Shown here: in pieces, positions 16,643 through 24,630 of the stretch
Numbering within the stretch: the stretch's first letter is position 1
Layout of the letters: each line of letters opens with the position of its first letter
Assembly (NCBI GenBank): GCA_016715465.1
Contig: JADKAA010000029.1
Coordinates: 1,550,001-1,614,000 of the forward strand
Length of the DNA stretch: 64,000 nt
Direction of reading: 5' to 3'
Source: Saprospiraceae bacterium
GTDB lineage: Bacteria; Bacteroidota; Bacteroidia; Chitinophagales; Saprospiraceae
Notes under the pieces: generated by a model
Seen by the model: only the letters and a program-made list of their open reading frames with translations
Told to the model about the DNA's origin: nothing
Database searches by the model: none
Translations under genes and position numbers: made by a program

Positions 16643-19051
16643 TCAGAACGTAGCCCTTAGGCTAATAACCAGGTTTCTTCCCGGAGCGACAAGGCCTGAG
16701 CTATAGGTCTTATAACGCAAATCAGTTATATTTTCAATGCCCGCACTGCAAATTAAATGTGCGCCCAGTAAATAACTGCCTTTCAGATTGTAGGTATGCC
16801 ATGATGGAGCAAAGGGTTTTCCATCTTTGTCTATGGCATATAAATAAGCCTTGTCCTGTTCTTCCTGAGGTAGCTCCTCAAACTCTTTTTTTCCGGAAAA
16901 TTCGATATAGGCCACTACATTTAAACCAGATCTTCTATAACTTAAATTTGCATAGCCAAAAGACGGAGGCGCATGCCTGGAAGGACTTGTGCTGCCATCA
17001 TCCAATTCCTCCTCACCAATCTGGTAATTGTATTTTCCCATGGCAGATAAGCCTCTGGCCAGTTTTATTTCAAGACCGGCCTGGATGCCATATACGGTGG
17101 CTTTGGCTGCATTTTGAACTGCTTCTACCCTGCTCAACTCACCTGCATAAAATATAGAATCTTCCCCGTTAAAATTAAAGCTGCGTCTCACCATGGCATC
17201 ATTTAATACCGTGTAATAAGCCGCCACATCTGCTTTAAGAAACCCACCAAATGATTTTGCCACATCGACTTCCACATTCCTTGCATTTTCAGCCCTTAAA
17301 TCGGGATTGGGCACTGTTACGCTGCCTGGCGTTGAGTCAAAGACCTTGCCCAGGTCATCGACATTCGGCGCCCTGAAGCCACTGGAAATATTGGATGAAA
17401 TGACCAGGGAAGGTAAAGGTCTCCAAACCAAACCCAGGCTGCCGGTTAGTGCTCCGTCACTGTTGTTGGCTTCCCGGTAAGGAAATGGAAAGAAAGTGTT
17501 GTCAAATTTAGCTTTCAGTGCATACAGGTTGTATCGAAGCCCTCCCTGTAACATAAACTTTTCGCCAATGCGATATTGGTCGTTGACATACACTGCATAG
17601 GAAGACCAGGTTGCAGCAGGATATCGACTCGCAGCAGGAGATCTGACATACGTTACAATATCTTCTTCTTCACCCTGTGAATCCACATCGTCCGAGACAA
17701 ATTCAAGGCCATAAAAAAGGTCATTCTTTTTTCCTGTTTCTTTCGAAAAATCAAGGTTGACACTTAATGCCTTTACTTTTTCCGTTTGAATAAGCCTGTT
17801 CGTCTTGAAGATGTCTCTGCTTATCCGGCTTTCTTCAAAAGACTGAAGAGCCAGCCTTACCATCAACTGGTCGAATAAGCCTTGATCCTGTTTTAGTGAC
17901 ATGGAAAGGTTGTTCATCATCCATTTTTGTGGCCCATAATTCCATTCACCATACCTTGGAAGGGCATTTCTATACCTTATCAACCTGTCATATCTGGAGT
18001 ACTCCGAAGTGGCTGAATAGTGAAAGGCATACGTGAAGTCAAGGTTGTCATTTGGTGCAAATCTTATTTTCTGCATGAGATTGTATTGCTTAAAAGCGGT
18101 AGGCCGCTGAATCTCCGGGTCAGCATTCTGAAGGATGGTGTCTTTGCCCTGCTCAAAAACAGAATACACATTCCTCAGGTACTCCTCCGGACCATGGCTG
18201 CCCATGCGCAAGTCTCCATAATTATTTGTTGAAAAGCTGCTGACCATGGCAAACTTTTGCCAACCGAGATTGAGGTCAACATGACCCGTTTTTTCGGAAT
18301 TGGCACTACTGTATCTCAAAGTCCCATTGCCCACAACCTTCATTTTCTGGCTTCCCGAAAAGGAAGGGGTCAGGGTCTGAAAGGTCATAACCCCACCGAT
18401 GGCATCGCTGCCGTAAAGCACAGAACCCGGTCCAAAGATCACTTCTGTATTTTCGATGGCAAAAGGATCAAGAGAAATCACATTCTGTAGGTTACCACTC
18501 CGAAAAATGGCTGTGTTCATACGCACACCATCCACCGCATACAAAAGGCGGTTGGTGGAGAATCCTCTGATCATTGGGCTTCCGCCACCCTGCTGGCTTT
18601 TCTGTATGAAAACCTCACCGGATATTGCCAACATGTCAGCTGCACTCTGCGGGTTAATGAGGCTCAGGCTGCTTTTACTGATGGCAGAAACTTTAGCCGG
18701 AACCTCACGGGATCTTTGACTCCAACGCGAAGAAGAAATCACTATGTGGTCAATCGCAAACGCTGCTGGCTCCATTTCCAGTTTATATTGTTTTGATTGA
18801 ATGTCTGCCATTGAAAGGCGGAGGTCCTCATAGCCAAGATATCGCAATAAAAAGCTGTCACATGATAAAAATTTATCCAGTTGTACCTGGCCATTTTCAT
18901 TACTTTCTTCCAGATAGTTCTCTGCCATACAAATGACTGCTACATAGGGTATGCCCTTGCCCGTAACGTGGTCTTTAATGGTGAGGACCTGAGCGTCCAA
19001 ATGCCACATTTCAATGCAAAGCAATACCCACAGGTATTGTTTTAATCGCAT
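16643..19051 (-). CDS. TonB-dependent outer membrane receptor
   Basis: An 802-residue receptor that imports a ligand across the outer membrane using TonB energy. Signal peptide (MRLKQYLWVLLCIEMWHLDA), then a short carboxypeptidase-regulatory-like domain (VLTIKDHVTGKGIPYVAVI, about 22-95), a plug domain (SAADMLAISGEVFIQKSQ, GGSPMIRGFSTNRLLYAVDG, VIFGPGSVLYGSDAIGGV) and a 22-strand barrel ending NLVISLRATF with a terminal Phe. The plug sequence GGSPMIRGF and the barrel layout resemble haem/haemoglobin or other metal-chelate receptors; the ligand is an inference. A TonB-box-like stretch is not obvious. A small membrane-anchored protein gene lies 67 bases upstream on the same strand and probably shares its transcript. 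Confidence 0.9.
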   Translation of the reverse strand: MRLKQYLWVLLCIEMWHLDAQVLTIKDHVTGKGIPYVAVICMAENYLEESNENGQVQLDKFLSCDSFLLRYLGYEDLRLSMADIQSKQYKLEMEPAAFAIDHIVISSSRWSQRSREVPAKVSAISKSSLSLINPQSAADMLAISGEVFIQKSQQGGGSPMIRGFSTNRLLYAVDGVRMNTAIFRSGNLQNVISLDPFAIENTEVIFGPGSVLYGSDAIGGVMTFQTLTPSFSGSQKMKVVGNGTLRYSSANSEKTGHVDLNLGWQKFAMVSSFSTNNYGDLRMGSHGPEEYLRNVYSVFEQGKDTILQNADPEIQRPTAFKQYNLMQKIRFAPNDNLDFTYAFHYSATSEYSRYDRLIRYRNALPRYGEWNYGPQKWMMNNLSMSLKQDQGLFDQLMVRLALQSFEESRISRDIFKTNRLIQTEKVKALSVNLDFSKETGKKNDLFYGLEFVSDDVDSQGEEEDIVTYVRSPAASRYPAATWSSYAVYVNDQYRIGEKFMLQGGLRYNLYALKAKFDNTFFPFPYREANNSDGALTGSLGLVWRPLPSLVISSNISSGFRAPNVDDLGKVFDSTPGSVTVPNPDLRAENARNVEVDVAKSFGGFLKADVAAYYTVLNDAMVRRSFNFNGEDSIFYAGELSRVEAVQNAAKATVYGIQAGLEIKLARGLSAMGKYNYQIGEEELDDGSTSPSRHAPPSFGYANLSYRRSGLNVVAYIEFSGKKEFEELPQEEQDKAYLYAIDKDGKPFAPSWHTYNLKGSYLLGAHLICSAGIENITDLRYKTYSSGLVAPGRNLVISLRATF

Positions 19052-19118
19052 GATTATATTTTGTGAAGATTAATAAAATTGTTACCTCAGGGTAAACAAA
19101 TTAAAGTACACCGGTAAA

Positions 19119-19655
19119 TCAGATACGGGTAAATGAAGGTGGCTTATCTTCAACTTCAGAAAATATAGAAAAGAGTCTCTTGAAGTAAGTTACAGGAGTG
19201 ATAGTTATTTTAGGCAAAATACGTAATGTACATAAAATTAAAGGGGGTGGGAGATAGAGTGATTTGACAAAATGACTGATTGCTTTTTCATGGTTGCTGC
19301 GACTGGCCGGTTGACCCAAAATTGTATATATTGATTTTTTAATTTCACGCAAGAAATACATTTCCTTTTCATCTTTGACACAATGAAAGGTTACCGAATC
19401 GGCGAAAAAATCAGTTCGCCAAATATCGTACATCTCACCCTTGTATTTAAATTCAAATTTATGCTTCCATTGCAGGCCTTTAGCTTCCATAATGGAAAAG
19501 CTCAGTTGTTGCAATTTCCCCGAGGGTTCGCCAGTCAAAATTTCTGACCTTATCCTGGATTTGTGTGCGTTGGATACGCTGACATACCAAGCCAATGCGG
19601 AAAGCAGAGGCAAGGATAGGATACAAAGTAAAAAAACAGGCCTGAACTGAAACAT
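19119..19655 (-). CDS. small single-pass or exported hypothetical protein upstream of the TonB receptor
   Basis: A 178-residue protein of unknown function. The N-terminus has one hydrophobic segment (FRPVFLLCILSLPLLSALAW) that could be a signal anchor. The middle part is beta-rich (WKHKFEFKYKGEMYDIWRTD, DSVTFHCVKDEKEMYFLREI). The C-terminal third carries a PPPLILC motif and a basic stretch. Small proteins of similar size, with a hydrophobic N-terminus, often precede TonB receptors for metals in Bacteroidota; I infer a related accessory role from position only. The ATG at 19655 is well placed. Confidence 0.55.
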   Translation of the reverse strand: MFQFRPVFLLCILSLPLLSALAWYVSVSNAHKSRIRSEILTGEPSGKLQQLSFSIMEAKGLQWKHKFEFKYKGEMYDIWRTDFFADSVTFHCVKDEKEMYFLREIKKSIYTILGQPASRSNHEKAISHFVKSLYLPPPLILCTLRILPKITITPVTYFKRLFSIFSEVEDKPPSFTRI

Positions 19656-19843
19656 GAGGAAACAAAGTTACACTTAAAACTTAAATGCCAAAACTGCAAA
19701 AAGTGGGCATAAAGCCAAAGCCATAAGGAACAACATTACCATGTGCGGGAATGAGTATTGTTTGGATGTTGGCTTAAAATCAGGTAATTTTGCTTTTAAT
19801 TAACCCAGATTCAGCCACTGAACTGGTCAAATAGAAATTAAAT

Positions 19844-20470
19844 ATGAATTTACAAAGGAGATTTTTCTGTTTTATGTTGTGTTTACTCACCCTAATGGCA
19901 TCTGCACAATCAGAAAAGGTGGATAAACATGATCTAAAAAAGTTATTCAAAATTATGTCAGGAACTTTCTCCAGCGAAGCGCAGGCGCTCAGGGATAGCC
20001 AGTATTACCACATCAAATTGTCGATGACACCATTGTGGAAAGAACGCACCGATGGATACTGGTTGTATGTAGAACAGGCCATGGCCCAAATGGAGGATCG
20101 ACCATACCGGCAGCGGATTTATCACCTGTACATCCAGGATGACACTACAATTGTGAGCAAAGTTTATGAAATGTTGAACCCGGAAAAATACCTGGGTGCT
20201 TCTAAAATGACTGACCTGCTAAAACCACTCACCCGGGAAATGCTGGTGGACCGCCAGGGTTGTGCCATTTATCTTAAAAAACGAAAAAAAGTATATTACG
20301 GATCAACCCCGGGAAAAGAATGCATAAGCAGCTTAAAAGGGGCGGTTTATGCGACTTCAGAAGTTACCATCTTTAAGGATAAACTCATAAGTTGGGACCG
20401 GGGCTGGAATGAAAAGGATGTCCAGGTTTGGGGAGCTGTGAAAGGGGGATATGCCTTTCAGAAATTATAA
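19844..20470 (+). CDS. CpcT/CpeT-family protein
   Basis: A 208-residue secreted protein: signal peptide MNLQRRFFCFMLCLLTLMASAQ, then a beta-barrel domain with the CpcT/CpeT signatures GYWLYVEQAMAQ, PYRQRIYHLY, DRQGCAIYLKK, STPGKECISSLKGAVYATSE and SWDRGWNEKDVQVWGA. In cyanobacteria this family attaches bilins to phycobiliproteins. There is no phycobiliprotein gene here and the organism is not cyanobacterial, so the fold has probably been adopted for another task, perhaps binding of a small ligand in the periplasm. The protein is complete in length for the family. Confidence 0.85.
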   Translation: MNLQRRFFCFMLCLLTLMASAQSEKVDKHDLKKLFKIMSGTFSSEAQALRDSQYYHIKLSMTPLWKERTDGYWLYVEQAMAQMEDRPYRQRIYHLYIQDDTTIVSKVYEMLNPEKYLGASKMTDLLKPLTREMLVDRQGCAIYLKKRKKVYYGSTPGKECISSLKGAVYATSEVTIFKDKLISWDRGWNEKDVQVWGAVKGGYAFQKL

Positions 20471-20492
20471 CTGAACCCTAATATTTAGCTTA

Positions 20493-20990
20493 TTATTTCG
20501 AAAGAATTTCCATCATTTTCAAGATTCTTTCTGAACGCTTGTCTGGATGTTTTACTTCCATAATGTGATCGATGTGTATTTTTTTTGTGCTTTCCGGAAG
20601 CCTCAGGAATTTGTCTCTTACACCCGGTTCGTCATCGAGACAGGCCATAATTTCATCAGATATGACCACGGATGAGCTGTCTTCAAAAAGCTTTACAAAT
20701 ACGGAATCTCCGGCCTCCTTTCCCAACTTTTTGCGTATCGCAGACTTGACAGGTAAAAACATACAACCATTGCCCATAGGCATAAGGTTATACTGGGAAA
20801 TTTGATAATCATCAATGCTGCCTTTAACCCGAATCATTCCAAATTTCCGATTGACATTGGAAGATAAACCACCAAGGGCAGCATAGGTCCAACCTCCTTT
20901 GCCCGGATATTTTTCCATAACAACTATTCCTTCAAATATTTGTCTATCCATGTCTGTGACTAAAGTAACAAAATAACTAAAATGATTCAT
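20493..20990 (-). CDS. DUF1905 / YdeI (OmdA)-like protein
   Basis: A 165-residue cytoplasmic protein with an N-terminal DUF1905 beta-barrel (FEGIVVMEKYPGKGGWTYAA, GMIRVKGSIDDYQISQYNLM, then PVKSAIRKKLGKEAGDSVFV) and a C-terminal helical YdeI-like region (IMACLDDEPGVRDKFLRLP, then STKKIHIDHIMEVKHPDKR). YdeI-type proteins are linked to stress and cationic-peptide tolerance in enterobacteria; no clear biochemical activity is known. The start may be ATG 20951 (MDRQIFEG), since the domain begins there. The gene converges on the CpcT-like gene with a 22-base gap. Confidence 0.75.
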   Translation of the reverse strand: MNHFSYFVTLVTDMDRQIFEGIVVMEKYPGKGGWTYAALGGLSSNVNRKFGMIRVKGSIDDYQISQYNLMPMGNGCMFLPVKSAIRKKLGKEAGDSVFVKLFEDSSSVVISDEIMACLDDEPGVRDKFLRLPESTKKIHIDHIMEVKHPDKRSERILKMMEILSK

Positions 20991-21079
20991 GCAAAATAAA
21001 TGAAAAAGGACAAAACCTTATATACTGCCTGTAAGTAAATGACTTTGCATTCATATGGTATTAGTAGGTAAGCATTTTT

Positions 21080-21087
21080 TACATTTG
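21080..21087 (+). promoter_or_regulatory. candidate -7 element for the GNAT gene
   Basis: TACATTTG matches the Bacteroidota -7 consensus TAnnTTTG exactly and ends 19 bases before the ATG. No clear -33 box was found at the standard distance. Confidence 0.4.
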
Positions 21088-21106
21088 TAATTATAAAATT
21101 TATCGC

Positions 21107-21625
21107 ATGCAAGGTTCGGAATTCCGATTAGCTGAAGTGAAAGATATTCCCTGTATACAACAGATTGCTTATTCTACATGGCCGAAAGCATTTAGGAGCA
21201 TCCTTAGTGAAGAGCAAATCAGTTATATGCTTGAAATGATGTACAGTGAAGTGGCACTTGTAACTCAAATAATTGACAAAGGACACCGGTTTATCATCGC
21301 TTCCATAAACAACGAAGATGTTGGCTTCTTATCTTATGAAACCGACTTCCAGGGTAGCTGTGATACTCGAATTCACAAGTTATACGTGTTGCCAAAATGG
21401 CATGGGAAAGGAATGGGGCAAACGTTACTGAATGACCTCCACAATCGGGTGAAATACAAAGCTGAAGCGCTTGTGCTCAATGTGAACAAATATAACCGCG
21501 CCATTCATTTTTATCAAAATCAGGGATTTGAAATCATTGCGGAAGAAGTAATTGAAATTGGCAATGGTTATGTCATGGATGATTACGTCATGCGCAAAGT
21601 TATAAGGATCGCACCAAAATTATAA
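21107..21625 (+). CDS. GNAT-family N-acetyltransferase
   Basis: A 172-residue acetyl-CoA-dependent acetyltransferase. It contains the GNAT core: an N-terminal strand-helix (RLAEVKDIPCIQQIAYSTWP), the strand DTRIHKLYVLPKWHGKGMGQ with the acetyl-CoA pyrophosphate loop (W-H-G-K-G-M-G), the helix LLNDLHNRVK, LVLNVNKYNRAIHFYQNQGF and a final beta strand. The Asn-Lys-x-Asn...FYxxxGF motif is typical of small-molecule or peptide acetylases. The substrate is unknown. A terminator hairpin follows the stop codon directly, so this is a single-gene unit. Confidence 0.9.
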   Translation: MQGSEFRLAEVKDIPCIQQIAYSTWPKAFRSILSEEQISYMLEMMYSEVALVTQIIDKGHRFIIASINNEDVGFLSYETDFQGSCDTRIHKLYVLPKWHGKGMGQTLLNDLHNRVKYKAEALVLNVNKYNRAIHFYQNQGFEIIAEEVIEIGNGYVMDDYVMRKVIRIAPKL

Positions 21626-21628
21626 GCT

Positions 21629-21660
21629 GCCACCCAAAAAATTGGATGGCATTTTTTTTT
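21629..21660 (+). terminator. rho-independent terminator of the GNAT gene
   Basis: A nine-base stem (GCCACCCAA with TTGGATGGC, one mismatch, four-base loop) is followed by a run of nine T at 21652-21660. It lies four bases after the stop codon at 21625, on the plus strand. Confidence 0.85.
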
Positions 21661-21683
21661 AAAACTTTCAAAGAAATCCCAAG

Positions 21684-23960
21684 TTAGCCATTTGACAGTT
21701 TCTCTCTTATTTCATTAAGGGCGCTGCCCGCTTTCACCCAGCCAATCTGTGCATCATTGTAAGTATGATTGACCGTAATCACATCACTGGAACCATCTGC
21801 GTGGTGCAATTCAAGTTCCAAAGGAGTTCCCGGTGCCATGGCATCAAAAGCCCTTACAGAAACGGTATCATCCTGACGGATAAGATCGTAATCGGCAGGA
21901 TTGGCAAAAGTAAGTGCCAGCATACCCTGCTTTTTGAGGTTGGTTTCATGGATTCTGGCAAAGGATTTGACAACTACCGCTTTGACACCCAAAAATCTGG
22001 GTTCCATGGCCGCATGTTCCCTGGATGAGCCTTCACCATAGTTTTCTTCACCAAATACGATGGTACCGATGCCATTTTTCTGATACGCCCTTGCAGAATC
22101 CGGCACGGCATGGTATTCGCCGGTCACGGCATTCCAAACTTTATTGGCCTCATCGTTGAAGGCATTAATGGCGCCTATCAGCAGGTTGTTGCTTATGTTC
22201 TCAAGGTGCCCCCGGTAGGTGAGCCATGGTCCGGCCATAGAGATATGATCTGTTGTGCACTTTCCCTTTGCCTTGATCAGGAGACGCATATTTTGTACCT
22301 GCGCATTGTTTATTGGTACAAAGGGTTCGAGTAACTGGATTCTGTCGGAATTGGGATCTACTTTTACATTGACCCCGGAACCATCCTCCATGGGTGCCTG
22401 GTAACCTGCATCTTTGACTTCAAAACCTCTGGGTGGCAGTTCCTGACCAGAAGGTGCATCCAATTTCACCTGTTCACCTGCCTCATTGGTTAGTATGTCT
22501 GTGAGTGGATTGAAATCTAGTCTGCCAGCCAGGGCAATGGCAGTAACCACTTCCGGTGAGGCTACAAAGGCATGGGTATTGGGATTGCCATCCGCCCGCT
22601 TTGAAAAATTTCTATTAAAGGAGTGGATGATGGTGTTTTTTTCTTTTTTCTCTGCTCCCAGCCTGTCCCATTGTCCAATACAAGGACCACATGCATTGGC
22701 AAAAACCTTAGCACCAATCTGGTGGAAGACGTCGATGAAACCATCTCTTTCGATGGTGTATCTTACCAGCTCGCTTCCAGGGGTAATGGTAAACTCGGAT
22801 TTTGTCTTTAGGTTTTTTGCAGCCGCCTGCACTGCCAATGATGCTGCGCGGGATATATCTTCGTAAGAGGAGTTTGTGCATGAACCAATCAAACCAACCT
22901 GTACTTCTACCGGCCAGTCTTTGCCTTTGTCGGCAAGCACTTCTTTCATTTTAGAAATAGGGGTAGCCAGATCTGGCGTAAACGGCCCGTTTATATGGGG
23001 TTCCAGTTCGGTTAAATTGATTTCGATGACCTGGTCGAAATATTTTTCCGGCTCTGCATAACAGGCTGCATCACCCGTAAGGTGTTCGGCAATACCGTCA
23101 GCCAAATCGGCAATATCTGCCCTGCCTGTTGCTTTCAGATACCTTGCCATGCTTTCATCATATCCAAAGGTAGAAGTGGTCGCTCCAATTTCAGCACCCA
23201 TATTACAAATGGTGCCTTTACCGGTACAAGACATCGATTGCGCACCTTCACCAAAATATTCTACGATGGCACCTGTTCCTCCCTTTACCGTAAGAATACC
23301 CGCTACCTTTAGGATTACGTCTTTTGGAGATGTCCAACCAGACATCTTACCGGTGAGCCTGACCCCAATCAGTTTAGGCATCTTCAGTTCCCAGGCCATA
23401 CCGGCCATGACATCAACGGCATCTGCACCTCCAACCCCAATGGCTACCATGCCCAAACCGCCCGCATTTGGGGTATGTGAGTCGGTACCAATCATCATTC
23501 CACCAGGAAAAGCATAATTTTCCAAAACTACCTGGTGAATGATGCCAGCTCCGGGTTTCCAGAAACCAATGCCATATTTATTTGAAATCGATTCCAAAAA
23601 ATCGTACACCTCAGAATTTATATCCATGGCTCCTTTCAAATCTACGTCTGCGGATATTTTGGCCTGGATTAAGTGATCGCAATGAACCGTAGATGGAACC
23701 GCTGCCTGTTTACGACCACATGTCATAAACTGGAGTAAAGCCATTTGTGCAGTTGCATCCTGCATGGCTACCCTGTCAGGAGCAAAAAACACATAATCTT
23801 TGCCTCTTTTGTGATCATTCAGCGGAGAGTCTCCGTGAAGGTGAACAAATAAAATTTTTTCAGACAAGGTCAATGGTCTGCCCAGTTGTTTTCTTGCCTC
23901 TTCAACCCTTGCGGGGAACTTTTCGTATAAATCCTTGATCATTCCTATATCAAATGCCAT
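21684..23960 (-). CDS. acnA: aconitate hydratase
   Basis: Interconverts citrate and isocitrate in the TCA cycle using a [4Fe-4S] cluster. The product is about 758 residues from ATG 23960 (MAFDIGMIKDLYEKFPARVE); an in-frame ATG at 23996 adds 12 atypical residues. Cluster cysteines lie in GSCTNSSYEDISRAAS and in ANACGPCIGQW; HxDHLI and GTDSHTPNAGGLGMVAIGVG mark the active-site lobes. The C-terminal swivelling domain has GENYGEGSSREHAAMEPRFL and KSFARIHETNLKKQGML. The layout matches the mitochondrial-type aconitase found in many Bacteroidota. The gene is monocistronic and converges with the GNAT gene. The symbol assumes the monomeric aconitase naming used for bacteria. Confidence 0.96.
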   Translation of the reverse strand: MAFDIGMIKDLYEKFPARVEEARKQLGRPLTLSEKILFVHLHGDSPLNDHKRGKDYVFFAPDRVAMQDATAQMALLQFMTCGRKQAAVPSTVHCDHLIQAKISADVDLKGAMDINSEVYDFLESISNKYGIGFWKPGAGIIHQVVLENYAFPGGMMIGTDSHTPNAGGLGMVAIGVGGADAVDVMAGMAWELKMPKLIGVRLTGKMSGWTSPKDVILKVAGILTVKGGTGAIVEYFGEGAQSMSCTGKGTICNMGAEIGATTSTFGYDESMARYLKATGRADIADLADGIAEHLTGDAACYAEPEKYFDQVIEINLTELEPHINGPFTPDLATPISKMKEVLADKGKDWPVEVQVGLIGSCTNSSYEDISRAASLAVQAAAKNLKTKSEFTITPGSELVRYTIERDGFIDVFHQIGAKVFANACGPCIGQWDRLGAEKKEKNTIIHSFNRNFSKRADGNPNTHAFVASPEVVTAIALAGRLDFNPLTDILTNEAGEQVKLDAPSGQELPPRGFEVKDAGYQAPMEDGSGVNVKVDPNSDRIQLLEPFVPINNAQVQNMRLLIKAKGKCTTDHISMAGPWLTYRGHLENISNNLLIGAINAFNDEANKVWNAVTGEYHAVPDSARAYQKNGIGTIVFGEENYGEGSSREHAAMEPRFLGVKAVVVKSFARIHETNLKKQGMLALTFANPADYDLIRQDDTVSVRAFDAMAPGTPLELELHHADGSSDVITVNHTYNDAQIGWVKAGSALNEIREKLSNG

Positions 23961-24167
23961 AACAGAATAAGATTTTTTGTTAAAAATAGAATGCAAATAT
24001 ACGGAAAAGGTTTAAAAGAATAGAGAAATATCGCAGGGAAAATCAATTGCAATCTATTGTAAATCTATGCATTACAAATATTAATCCCCCATATGAAGTA
24101 ATTTTTAGCTGATTTTACTCAAACTTCAACTCTGGCAGTAAAGACCTTGAAATTCCACCTGCAGATG

Positions 24168-24341
24168 TCACTCACTACAACCAGGCGGGCAAGGTCTGGT
24201 AACGTTATAATAACTTTTCATTTCATTGCCATTCCAGTCAACTCCTACCAGGATGAGGTGAGGTTCAGCCGGTTTTGATGAGGTATCCAGGCTCAGGTAT
24301 TGAATGCCCGCAATATAAAAACAAATACAACTTCCAAACAA
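24168..24341 (-). pseudogene. short coding-like remnant upstream of aconitase
   Basis: A minus-strand frame of about 58 codons, starting at a possible TTG (24341) just after a stop, reads FGSCICFYIAGIQYLSLDTS then SKPAEPHLILVGVDWNGNEM and ends YYNVTRPCPPGCSE. The composition is protein-like and includes a short hydrophobic start and three cysteines at the end. It may be the tail of a lost gene or a very small secreted protein. I do not recognise a family. The rest of 23997-24630 shows nothing beyond promoter-like AT-rich sequence. Confidence 0.3.
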
Positions 24342-24580
24342 TGCACTCCGATATCAGCAAACGACTGAAACATACCCGGCATGTTTGCTAAAAATGTTTA
24401 ATTGCCTTTTGTGTTGGTAAATATAACCAATGATTTAAAAAAAAATAAAATTTGATTTCTAAGTATGTACAGAAATCGTTTCCAGTAAAACACCATTTGT
24501 CTGCGTGTCCATCACTACAGTGCATTGAATGGGGCAAAATTCTCCTCTGCTTGCTCAATAACTGCCTGATCAAAAGGGAT

Positions 24581-24609
24581 TTTGCTTTTGAATAAATTAA
24601 TTATATTTA
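24581..24609 (+). promoter_or_regulatory. candidate promoter of glpK
   Basis: TTTG (24581-24584) and TATATTTA (24602-24609) approximate the Bacteroidota -33 and -7 boxes with a 17-base spacer, ending 21 bases before the TTG start of glpK. The spacing is slightly short, so confidence is limited. Confidence 0.3.
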
Positions 24610-24630
24610 CTTGCCTAAAAAGAGACCAGC

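Noticed and set aside
24388..24573. 61-codon minus-strand frame upstream of glpK
   Set aside because: It lies over the glpK promoter region, and its composition is that of AT-rich non-coding DNA.
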